Assembly: GCA_965216135.1 (NCBI GenBank)
Contig: CBDCFL010000023.1
Location: 620,001-684,000, forward strand
Origin: CBDCFL01 sp965216135
GTDB lineage: Bacteria; Pseudomonadota; Alphaproteobacteria; Rhodobacterales; Rhodobacteraceae
Direction: 5' to 3'
DNA length: 64,000 nucleotides
Shown: piece after piece, positions 24,385 to 31,848 of the stretch
Layout: each line of letters begins with the position of its first letter
How positions within the stretch are numbered: position 1 is the first letter of the stretch
Position numbers and translations under genes: made by a program
Notes under the pieces: model-generated
The model's database searches: none
The model's input: only the letters and a program-made list of their open reading frames with translations
Told to the model about the DNA's origin: nothing

Positions 24385-24834
24385 CTAACCCGCATCGGGA
24401 TTCCCCAGCATTCGCCGCATTTCGCGAAGCACCGGCAAGGATGCCTTCATTTCCTCCTCCCCGATTGCATTCGTCAGTTCCGCCAGAATTGGCGCGACAG
24501 CGGCAAGCCCGGCTTCCTGCGCCTGCAGGCCCGCCGCAGAAATTGCCACGAACTTGCGCCGCGCGTCATCCCAGTCGGGACGAATATGCACCTGCCCGGC
24601 GCGTTCCAGCTTGCTTAGCGTGTTGGTCATCGCCCCGCGCGTGACGCTGAAACTGCGCGCCAGTTGCGCGGGCGTCCGCTCGGCCTGAATATGTGCCAGA
24701 TGGTTCAGCACCGAAAACTGGTTCAGCTCCATGCCCTTGGGCAATACCCTGCCAATCCGCCCACGCGCCAGCTGATCCACAGCAAATATTTCGCTCAGGA
24801 TCGAAACGGCAATCGGCTCGGTCGTGGTGCTCAT
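24385..24834 (-). CDS. MarR-family transcriptional regulator
   Basis: A 149-residue winged-helix regulator. The recognition region is RTPAQLARSFSVTRGAMTNTLSKLERAGQVHIRPDWDDARRKFV, with the DxR wing motif typical of MarR proteins. The ATG 24834 start is chosen because the longer frame overlaps the nitrilase gene. It is followed by UbiG on the other strand. The ligand and targets are unknown. No obvious palindromic operator was found next to it. Confidence 0.88.
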   Translation of the reverse strand: MSTTTEPIAVSILSEIFAVDQLARGRIGRVLPKGMELNQFSVLNHLAHIQAERTPAQLARSFSVTRGAMTNTLSKLERAGQVHIRPDWDDARRKFVAISAAGLQAQEAGLAAVAPILAELTNAIGEEEMKASLPVLREMRRMLGNPDAG

Positions 24835-24835
24835 C

Positions 24836-25666
24836 TCATGGTCCGGTGTATCGGCGGTCGTGTTGCAGCGACGGGATGCGTCGGCGCGCATCTTCTACAA
24901 GGCTGAGGTCAAGTTCAACCAGCGTCACGCAAGGTTCGGTGCCGCCATCGGCCAGAACCTCGCCCCAAGGCGATACTGCAAGTGAGTGCCCATAGGTCTC
25001 TCTTGCCTTGCCCACCGATACGCCATGCACGCCTGTCTGCGCCGGTGCCAGGATGAACGCCCCGGTTTCAATCGCGCGCGCCCGTAACAGCGCGTGCCAA
25101 TGCGCGCCACCTGTTTCAACCGCAAATGCCGACGGCACGGTGATAATCTCGGCACCCGCCTGCGCCAGAATGCGGTAAAGCGCCGCAAAGCGCAGATCAT
25201 AGCAGATGGTCAACCCGATCCGCGCGCCAGGCATCTGCGCCAGCACGGCCGCATCGCCAGGCCTGTAAGCGGCCGATTCCCGAAATTTCTCCTTCGCACT
25301 TATGTCCACATCGAACATGTGGATTTTGTCGTATCGCGCTGTGATCTGGCCAGTTGGCCCAACAAGAAATGAGCGGTTTGCGAATCGACCGTCTGGGTCG
25401 TCGGTCTTCAGCGCAAGCGAACCGATCAACAGCCAGATGCCATGCGAACGCGCCGTTTCCCGCAGCCTGGCAAGTGTCGCGTCGGCAATCTCGCTCTGCA
25501 GCACTTCGCCCTGATGGCGGCGATCAAGCGAGACGCAATTCGTTACTTCCGGAGTCAAGATCAGCTCTGCGCCGTGGCCTGCTGCCTCGGCCACGAAATC
25601 AGAGGTGGCTGCGACATTCGCGACAGGATCGTCCGAAGAGTTGAGCTGAATGAGCGCTGCGCGCAT
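24836..25666 (-). CDS. carbon-nitrogen hydrolase (Nit2/omega-amidase-like)
   Basis: An amidase of the nitrilase superfamily, probably acting on deaminated glutathione or an omega-amide of a keto acid. The catalytic triad is visible as Glu in LILTPEVTNC, Lys in ARYDKIHMFDVD and Cys in GLTICYDLRFAALYR. KIHMFDVDI is typical of the Nit1/Nit2 branch. The preferred start is ATG 25666 (MRAALIQLNSS), with an upstream in-frame ATG at 25708 also possible. It ends one base before the MarR start and is probably co-transcribed with it. Confidence 0.88.
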   Translation of the reverse strand: MRAALIQLNSSDDPVANVAATSDFVAEAAGHGAELILTPEVTNCVSLDRRHQGEVLQSEIADATLARLRETARSHGIWLLIGSLALKTDDPDGRFANRSFLVGPTGQITARYDKIHMFDVDISAKEKFRESAAYRPGDAAVLAQMPGARIGLTICYDLRFAALYRILAQAGAEIITVPSAFAVETGGAHWHALLRARAIETGAFILAPAQTGVHGVSVGKARETYGHSLAVSPWGEVLADGGTEPCVTLVELDLSLVEDARRRIPSLQHDRRYTGP

Positions 25667-25821
25667 GACCTGTGTCCGGTGTGCGAACCCGCCGATGGGT
25701 GCGCTCATGGCGCATTTTTAGACGTCCTTGCAGACGCGCGCCAGCACCACGACATTGATGCGCGCCGCACCCGCCAGATGTGCGGCCTCGGCCGTGGCAC
25801 TAAGCGTCGCACCGGATGTAA

Positions 25822-26983
25822 TACCAGCGGCATTTAACATTGACCGATATGGGCCCATTTTCGCATTCCGATTGATGTGATGGTTTCGGGCTGTGCGATG
25901 AGCTTGTTCCAAGCTTCGCATCCAGCATCGACGATGGCATTGTAGTCTTCGAACACGCGGTTGGAGAGCCAATTGGCGCGCAAGTACTGCCAGATATTTT
26001 CCACCGGGTTCAGTTCCGGAGCGCGCGATGGCAGCAGGATGATGGTGAGGTTCTTCGGGACTTTGAGTTTGCCGGTGGTGTGCCATCCGGCCCGATCCAT
26101 CAGCACAACCGCATGGGCCTTTCGGGCGACGTGGCGGCTGATCTCGTCGAGATGCATCTGCATGGCTTGCGCGTCCGCCCAAGGCAGCATGAGCGCCGCC
26201 CCCTTGCCGTGAGCCGGACAGATGGCGCCGAACAGATAGGCGTTGTGATAGCGCTGATCGGCCGGCTGGCGGGGGCGCGTGCCCTTTCTCGCCCACAGGC
26301 GCGTCAGGCCATTCTTCTGGCCAAGGCGTGCTTCGTCCTGGAACCAGATCTCCACCGGCGTTCCCGCTGGCAGGTCAGCTATATGCACCTGGAGCGTGTC
26401 GGCGAAGTTTTTTTTAAACGCCTCGATGATCCGCTTATCCTGCCTGGGATGCTGCGGGCGGGCGCTGATATGGGCAAAGCCCAGTTCGCCAAGCAGTCTG
26501 GATATCCCGCGCTCGGAATAGATGACGCCAAAGCGCGCCTCGATCACCCGCTTCAGGTCGATCCGCCGCCAGCGGACAACCCCGTCCACCGCCGGATCGG
26601 GGCCGGTCTCGACAATCTCGCCAAGTTCTTTCATCTGGACATCGCTCAGGTAGCGCGTCCGGCCCGCGCCCTTGCGGTTGGTGAGGCCATCCGGTCCCTC
26701 TTCGTTGAACCGGTGAACCCAGTCCCGCAGGGTTTGGCGATCCATCCCACCGATCCTTGCGGCCTCTCCACGGCGCATGCCATCGTAGACCGCCGCAAGA
26801 GACAACAGACGGCGGCTCTGCCGGGCATCCTTGCAACGGCTGGCGAGTTTACGAAGGTGGCGGGCATCAAAGTCGCGACGAAGCGGAACACTGGCTGGCA
26901 TGGCGATCCTCCTTTGCCAACCTTGAATCAGATCAAAACCGATTTGGGAATCCCCACAGAGTCAGAAATTGATGCCGTTGGTA
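25822..26983 (-). mobile_element. IS630-family insertion sequence, copy 2 (1162 bp), inside comF
   Basis: Same length as copy 1 at 16307-17468 and in the opposite orientation, with ends TACCAGCGGCAT and ATGCCGTTGGTA. Target duplication TAA is at 25819-25821 and 26984-26986. Excision with one TAA restores the comF codons Asp-Val-Ile-Thr-Ser-Gly. Confidence 0.93.
25834..26901 (-). CDS. IS630-family transposase, copy 2
   Basis: The 355-residue product is identical to copy 1, with the same helix-turn-helix and DDE motifs (FQDEARLG, LMDRAGWH, LNPVENIW). The frame is intact. Two identical copies in inverted orientation about 8.4 kb apart can recombine and flip the DNA between them. Confidence 0.92.
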   Translation of the reverse strand: MPASVPLRRDFDARHLRKLASRCKDARQSRRLLSLAAVYDGMRRGEAARIGGMDRQTLRDWVHRFNEEGPDGLTNRKGAGRTRYLSDVQMKELGEIVETGPDPAVDGVVRWRRIDLKRVIEARFGVIYSERGISRLLGELGFAHISARPQHPRQDKRIIEAFKKNFADTLQVHIADLPAGTPVEIWFQDEARLGQKNGLTRLWARKGTRPRQPADQRYHNAYLFGAICPAHGKGAALMLPWADAQAMQMHLDEISRHVARKAHAVVLMDRAGWHTTGKLKVPKNLTIILLPSRAPELNPVENIWQYLRANWLSNRVFEDYNAIVDAGCEAWNKLIAQPETITSIGMRKWAHIGQC

Positions 26984-27625
26984 TAATGACATCGTCGATC
27001 AACAAAATTTCTCGATCCCGGATGCGCGCCGCGGTGCGCGCACGCGCCACGATAGACCCTGAGATATTGGCAAATCTCTCGGCGCGGTTCATGCCGTCCT
27101 GATATTTGGTTCGCCGATTTCTCACCAAAGCATCGGGCAGCATTTCCTGTCCGGTAAGCGCGGCAAATTCGCGCGCCAATAGCACCGACTGGTTGTATTG
27201 GCGCTTGAGCATTCGCGTCCAGTGGATCGGCACCGGCACGACGATCATGTTTTGACCCAGAATTGGCGTTGCCGCCTTGGCCATCCAGCCGGCCAGCGGG
27301 CGGGCCAGCTCTTGCCGGCGCCATGCTTGAACGCCATCACCAGCGCCCGTGCGCGAGCCTTATATTTCAACGCCGCACGCCCGCGCACCCAGGGGCGCAT
27401 GATCGTCAGACAATCGTCGCAATGCACCAGACCGGCGCCGATGTCGCCCGGCAAAGGTGCGCCACAGCAGTCACAGACCAAGCCGTCGATGAACGGTGTC
27501 TCACCCCGGCAAGACCCGCAAAGCCGACCGTCCTGTTCCATCTGGGCGTTGCAACCCAGGCAGCGGGGCGGATAGACCAGTTTCAGCATGGCTGACCTCT
27601 TGCTCTCACACGCGGACCCCGGCAC

Positions 27626-28456
27626 ATGACGCCAACGCCATCAGAGTTGACCGACCGCGCGGCGCTATCGCGCAACCGCGCCCGCGCGCGGCGCACCGGC
27701 GACACGGCCATGTTCCTGCAGCGCCTTGCGCTCGATGAGATTAATCAAAGGCTGTCCGTGGTTAACAAAGCGTTTAGATCGCCTGCGGTAGTCACCCCGT
27801 TTCGCGATCTCTGGTCATCCGGCTTTGCCTCGGCTGACTTTTACGAAGATCAGGATAATCTGGCCCTGCCCGCGCAAAAATATGATCTGGTCATTCACGC
27901 CATGGCACTGCATTGGGCCAATGACCCGCTCGGTCAGATCATTCAATGCGCCCGCGCGCTTCGCCCCGATGGTCTGTTTATGGCGTGTTTGTTCGGCGGC
28001 GAGACTTTGGGTGAGCTGCGCACGGCTCTCGCCCAGGCTGAAACCGCGATCAGAGGCGGCCTGTCGCCGCGCATTGCCCCGATGGGCGAGTTGCGCGACC
28101 TTGGCGGGCTCTTGCAGCGAGCCGGACTTGCATTGCCGGTGGCCGACACGGTTCGCCAGAAAGTCACGTTTCGCTCCGCTCGCCACCTGATGCACGATCT
28201 GCGCACAATGGGCGAGGCCAACGCGCTTGCCACCCGCCACCGGGGACCGCTTGGCCGGTCCGTGCTGGACCGCACCGAGCAGATATATAGCGAACACTTC
28301 GCCGAGCCCGATGGCCGCCTGTACGCAACCTTTGAAATTGTCTTTCTGTCCGGCTGGGCACCGCATCCGGATCAACCCGTTGCCCTGCGTCCGGGTTCAG
28401 CGACGCATTCACTGGCCGGGGCCCTTGAACGGGCCAAATCTGACAAAGATGATTGA
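27626..28456 (+). CDS. methyltransferase-like protein of the BioC/NDUFAF5 type, with degenerate SAM motif I
   Basis: A 276-residue protein. The N-terminal FLQRLALDEINQRLSVVNKAF matches the RLALDEI..RL..V pattern of NDUFAF5-like proteins. YDLVIHAMALHWANDPLGQI and LRPDGLFMACLFGGETLGELRTAL are typical motif IV/post-IV blocks. The region where motif I (GCGTG-like) should be, about residues 55-70, reads instead TPFRDLWSSGFASADFYED, so SAM binding may be weak or lost. This degenerate state seems usual in the Rhodobacterales relatives I remember. The role is unknown. It is divergent from comF. Confidence 0.75.
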   Translation: MTPTPSELTDRAALSRNRARARRTGDTAMFLQRLALDEINQRLSVVNKAFRSPAVVTPFRDLWSSGFASADFYEDQDNLALPAQKYDLVIHAMALHWANDPLGQIIQCARALRPDGLFMACLFGGETLGELRTALAQAETAIRGGLSPRIAPMGELRDLGGLLQRAGLALPVADTVRQKVTFRSARHLMHDLRTMGEANALATRHRGPLGRSVLDRTEQIYSEHFAEPDGRLYATFEIVFLSGWAPHPDQPVALRPGSATHSLAGALERAKSDKDD

Positions 28457-28511
28457 CCGCTCATGGACAAGGATTGCAAATGGCCCGCGCGCAAACCACA
28501 AAAGTGATCCT

Positions 28512-29555
28512 GTGATAAATCTCGAAAATGTCCAACAGGAGTCCGACAGGAATCCGACAGGTAGCCGACACAAAGTTGGCGTGCTGGTTGCCAACCTCGG
28601 CACCCCGGACGGCACCGACTATTGGTCAATGCGCCGGTATCTGAGCGAGTTCCTGTCCGACCCCCGCGTGATCGATTATCCGCGCTGGAAATGGCAGCCG
28701 ATTTTGCAGGCGATTATCCTTTCCAAACGGCCATTTACATCCGGCGCGGCCTATCGATCGGTCTGGAATACCGACGCCAATGAAAGCCCGCTGATGACGA
28801 TAACCAAAGCCCAGACAGCCAAGCTGCGCGAGCGCCTGAGCGCGACCTACGATGACGCAATAATCATTGATTTTTCAATGCGCTACGGCAATCCATCGAC
28901 CCCGGATGTCGTCGCCCGCATGGTCAATGCTGGATGCGACAGGATGTTGTTTTTTCCGCTTTATCCGCAATATGCGGGCGCAACCACGGCAACCGCCAAT
29001 GATGCGTTTTTTAGGTCACTCACGCGCCTGAAAATCCCGCCAGCCAGCCGCACCGCGCCGCCCTATTTCGACCGCCCAGATTATATCGAAGCACTGGCCC
29101 AATCGGTCGAACAAAGCACCGCCGCCCAAGGCGAACCCGACGCGCTCGTATGCTCATTCCACGGCCTGCCTCAGCGCTATGTCGATAACGGTGATCCGTA
29201 TGATCACCAATGCCGACAGACAACGAATTTGCTAATGAATCGATTGGGTTGGGACGACCAGAGGATCACGACCACATTTCAAAGCAAGTTCGGCCGCGAA
29301 GAATGGCTAAAGCCCGCGACCGTCGAAGAAGTTGCGCGGCTCGCAATGGCTGGAAAGAAAAACATCGCCGTCATTACACCCGGATTTTCGGCCGACTGCC
29401 TTGAAACGCTTGAAGAAATTAACGGTGAAATTCGCGAAAGTTTTGTTCGCGGGGGCGGCGAGAGATTTACCTATATCCCCTGCCTCAACGACGACGACGC
29501 CCATATCAGCGCACTTGTCGCGGTCATTGAAGAAAACTTGGCCGGCTGGCTTTGA
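28512..29555 (+). CDS. hemH: ferrochelatase
   Basis: Inserts Fe2+ into protoporphyrin IX, the last step of haem b synthesis. ANLGTPDGTDYWSMRRYLSEFLSDPRVIDYP is the family N-terminus. The metal-site His is in CSFHGLPQRYVDNGDPYD, and the conserved Glu in PGFSADCLETLEEI. About 347 residues from GTG 28512. A longer start at ATG 28449, overlapping the upstream stop, is possible because no ribosome-binding site is clear. It is followed by a strong terminator. Confidence 0.93.
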   Translation: MINLENVQQESDRNPTGSRHKVGVLVANLGTPDGTDYWSMRRYLSEFLSDPRVIDYPRWKWQPILQAIILSKRPFTSGAAYRSVWNTDANESPLMTITKAQTAKLRERLSATYDDAIIIDFSMRYGNPSTPDVVARMVNAGCDRMLFFPLYPQYAGATTATANDAFFRSLTRLKIPPASRTAPPYFDRPDYIEALAQSVEQSTAAQGEPDALVCSFHGLPQRYVDNGDPYDHQCRQTTNLLMNRLGWDDQRITTTFQSKFGREEWLKPATVEEVARLAMAGKKNIAVITPGFSADCLETLEEINGEIRESFVRGGGERFTYIPCLNDDDAHISALVAVIEENLAGWL

Positions 29556-29578
29556 GCCCGGATGCGGGCCGCCCAAAC

Positions 29579-29612
29579 GAAAAGGGCGGCAAGAAACATG
29601 CCGCCCTTTCGT
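29579..29612. terminator. strong bidirectional hairpin terminator after hemH
   Basis: AAAGGGCGGC and GCCGCCCTTT form a perfect stem around AAGAAACAT. A T-containing tail on the plus strand and an A/T tail on the minus strand let it serve both hemH and the convergent small gene at 29630-29818. Confidence 0.85.
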
Positions 29613-29629
29613 TCAACTTTGCTTGGCTT

Positions 29630-29818
29630 TTAGCCAGCGATTACCAGCGCAAGCAGGGCAAGAAGCAGCAGCGGAACCAGCAGGCCGCCAGCCGAAGAGC
29701 CAGAGGCTTCTTCAACAACCGGTGCCATTTCCATCATCGGCTCTTCCATTCCACCACCAAAGGCAGCGGACGCAGCGGCGACGGCGGTGATTGCAGCAAT
29801 AACAGCAATTTTCTTCAT
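29630..29818 (-). CDS. small secreted/anchored protein
   Basis: A 62-residue protein with a strong GGAGGAAAAC ribosome-binding site before ATG 29818. Residues 1-21 form a signal peptide (MKKIAVIAAITAVAAASAAFG). A short acidic Met-rich stretch follows (MEEPMMEMAPVVEE), then a Gly-Ser linker and a C-terminal hydrophobic helix (GGLLVPLLLLALLALVIAG). The layout suggests an envelope peptide. I do not recognise a family with a known function. Confidence 0.7.
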   Translation of the reverse strand: MKKIAVIAAITAVAAASAAFGGGMEEPMMEMAPVVEEASGSSAGGLLVPLLLLALLALVIAG

Positions 29819-29950
29819 GTTTTCCTCCAGAACGCCGATAACAACCACTGCTTCGGCCAAAAGATGCATTATGTAACTCGTATAGGCAGGGAACTTTGGC
29901 AATATCCAGTAAAAACTTGGGTAATTCGGCAGCAACTTGCCGATTTGTCG

Positions 29951-30541
29951 TCAAATAAGCAACACCTGCGCGCCGACGCGGGCGTAATCGAAAAGCTCGG
30001 CAATGTGCAAATTATAAAGCCCGATACATCCGTTTGACGACCTCCGGCCGATCTTGCGCGTATCGTGCGTGCCGTGGATGCGGTAGTACTGCCAGCTCAG
30101 ATAAAGAGCGTGGGTGCCAAGCGGGTTCTCCGGCCCCGGTCCGATATAATCCTGCCAGTCGGGGTTGCGCTTTTTCATTGCCGGTGTCGGCCGCCATTCA
30201 GGGCCTTCGACCTTGCGCACCACCGAGGTTCTGCCCAGCCGCGACAGATCCGCAGTCAACGGCACGGATGTCGGATATAGCTTGTAGAGGCTTTCATCAT
30301 CGGACCAGTAATGTAACGCTCGCGAGGTGGTATCGATCAATATCGCACCTTTGCGCAGATTGCTGAAAAACGGCTGCCAATCCAGCCTGCGAAAGCTAGA
30401 GATGTTGCGGCGCACGGTCTGACTGATCTCGGCTTCGATCTCGGTTGAGTTTTCGGTCTGCGCGAAGGCGCGCGTGCCAATTGTTGTGGCGGCGCTGGCG
30501 GCCAGAAACGCGCGGCGGCTGAGTTTGCTGTTTCTGATCAT
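29951..30541 (-). CDS. L,D-transpeptidase (YkuD family), Tat-exported
   Basis: Predicted periplasmic peptidoglycan cross-linking or lipoprotein-attaching enzyme. The leader has a twin-arginine motif (SRRAFLAASAATTIGTRAFAQ). The catalytic block is HGTHDTRKIGRRSSNGCIGL, containing the YkuD His and the SXGCXR/G-type Cys. About 196 residues from ATG 30541. ATG 30571 would extend the leader by 10 residues before the Tat signal. A single gene with flanking intergenic gaps. Confidence 0.88.
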   Translation of the reverse strand: MIRNSKLSRRAFLAASAATTIGTRAFAQTENSTEIEAEISQTVRRNISSFRRLDWQPFFSNLRKGAILIDTTSRALHYWSDDESLYKLYPTSVPLTADLSRLGRTSVVRKVEGPEWRPTPAMKKRNPDWQDYIGPGPENPLGTHALYLSWQYYRIHGTHDTRKIGRRSSNGCIGLYNLHIAELFDYARVGAQVLLI

Positions 30542-30718
30542 TTTCTGACATTGCTCCAAAGTTAGCGGCATCGCGGCCAGTTCGCGGCATCATATTGCCC
30601 AGGTGCCGCATCTGCAATTCAAAGAGATGTCATCAGCCCAGCAATGGATTTGATCCCGGATGCAGAACCCGATAGGGCTTTGCCGGTCGGACCGCCAAGT
30701 TTTCAGCGAGGGCAATCT

Positions 30719-31252
30719 ATGTTGCGAGCGATTGTGTGTGCGGGTTTTGCGTTGGCCCTGTTGGTTGCCTGTTCGCCACCGCCACCGCCGGAGTTTGGGA
30801 CCGATGGCAAACCACTGTCGCGCATCTATAGGATCGCCCCCAGAGATAAGGCGGCCATTCAGTTCCGTATGCTCGATGCGGTCAATGTTCTGCGCCAGGC
30901 AGGTGGCTTGCGCGCGGTCAAATTGAACGCCGAATTGGGGGCGGCGGCGGCGACCCATGCGCGCGACATGTCGGTGCAAAACCGGCCCTGGCATTTTGGG
31001 TCGGACGGATCCTCGCCGATCGATCGCATCGCCCGTGCGGGGTATCGGGGCGAGCTGATTGGTGAGACGATATCCGAGACTTTCGAGACCGAGCTGGAGA
31101 CGCTTTCGGCCTGGATGGCCCAGGCGGACACGCGCGGTGTGATCCTGGATGCACGCGCGGGGGATATGGGCTTTGCCTGGTTTCAGGAAGATACCGGCAA
31201 GATTTGGTGGGCGATGGTGTTGGGCACCCCCGAAATCGGGACCGGTGCTTAG
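30719..31252 (+). CDS. CAP-domain (SCP/PR-1-like) lipoprotein
   Basis: A 177-residue product from ATG 30719, chosen because it places a lipoprotein signal peptide at the start (LRAIVCAGFALALLVAC, lipobox LVAC) and has a GAGG ribosome-binding site. The mature part has the CAP pattern: LDAVNVLRQAGGLRAVKLNAELGAAAATHARDM, then RPWHFGSDGSSPIDRIARAGY, GELIGETI and a Trp-containing end. CAP proteins are extracytoplasmic with varied functions. The earlier in-frame ATG at 30644 would bury the signal peptide. Confidence 0.82.
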   Translation: MLRAIVCAGFALALLVACSPPPPPEFGTDGKPLSRIYRIAPRDKAAIQFRMLDAVNVLRQAGGLRAVKLNAELGAAAATHARDMSVQNRPWHFGSDGSSPIDRIARAGYRGELIGETISETFETELETLSAWMAQADTRGVILDARAGDMGFAWFQEDTGKIWWAMVLGTPEIGTGA

Positions 31253-31329
31253 GTGTTCACATGTGGACACCATGGTAAGTCGTTGATTCTAAGTGTGGTT
31301 GCGCTGACAATGAGCGTGGACCAATCTTG

Positions 31330-31848
31330 CTAATTGCCGCTATTGTCCGGCCCGCTGAGGATTGAATTTACCGCGCCACGGGTGGTCAGGTGATGCACAA
31401 TCAGATGCGGCGCAGCGTCGAGGGTGGTCTGGATTTTCTTCCGCCCTGTCCGGTTGGTCGTGATGATCCAATGCAAGAACTCCCAGTCGACTCTTTCCGG
31501 GCAGTCTTGCGGCAAATCGGGCCGCGTCAACCCACCGCGATAGTGCCAGCGGCGTTTGACGACACGCCAGAGGCGCAGCGGTAAAGGCAGGTCCAGCCAG
31601 ATGGCGGTATCGGCACGGGCGGCGCGGTTGGCGTATGTGGCCGACAAACCACCCTCGAATACCCATGCGTCGCGTGCCTCCACCTGACCCGCCATCGCGA
31701 TTTTCTCGGGCTTTGGCCGCTCAACCCAACCCGGTAGATGGTGGATCATGTCCATGTGATAGACCGGCAAGCCAGTCGCAGCGCCCAACGCCACAGCAAA
31801 GGTTGATTTGCCCGATCCCGGCGCGCCCAGCACCATGACACGCTTCAT
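31330..31848 (-). CDS. P-loop kinase-like protein (adenylate kinase/FlaR type)
   Basis: A 172-residue P-loop NTPase with Walker A GAPGSGKSTFAVAL at the N-terminus, followed by the HMDMIHHLPGWVERPKPEKI block typical of topology-modulation/FlaR-type proteins, and WVFEGGLSATYANRAARADTAIWLDLPL with the Walker B-like strand. Substrate unknown. Its ATG overlaps the stop of the ABC transporter gene (ATGA), so it is the last gene of that operon. Confidence 0.82.
   Translation of the reverse strand: MKRVMVLGAPGSGKSTFAVALGAATGLPVYHMDMIHHLPGWVERPKPEKIAMAGQVEARDAWVFEGGLSATYANRAARADTAIWLDLPLPLRLWRVVKRRWHYRGGLTRPDLPQDCPERVDWEFLHWIITTNRTGRKKIQTTLDAAPHLIVHHLTTRGAVNSILSGPDNSGN

Larger units (their letters stand above)
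25718..27589 (-). pseudogene. comF: comF (amidophosphoribosyltransferase-like) disrupted by IS630 and a frameshift
   Basis: ComF-family protein linked to DNA uptake. It starts at ATG 27589 with a zinc-ribbon region (PPRCLGCNAQMEQDGRLCGSC, CDCCGAPLPGD). The frame breaks near 27309-27314, where one missing base separates AFKHGAGK from the expected ELARPLAGWMAKAAT. It continues with VVPVPIHWTRMLKRQYNQSVLLARE and reaches the PRPP loop ILLIDDVI. Exactly there IS630 copy 2 is inserted. The final piece TSGATLSATAEAAHLAG follows on the other side and ends at 25718. Removing the element with one TAA restores LIDDVITSGATLSA. Two separate lesions make loss of function very likely. Confidence 0.9.
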
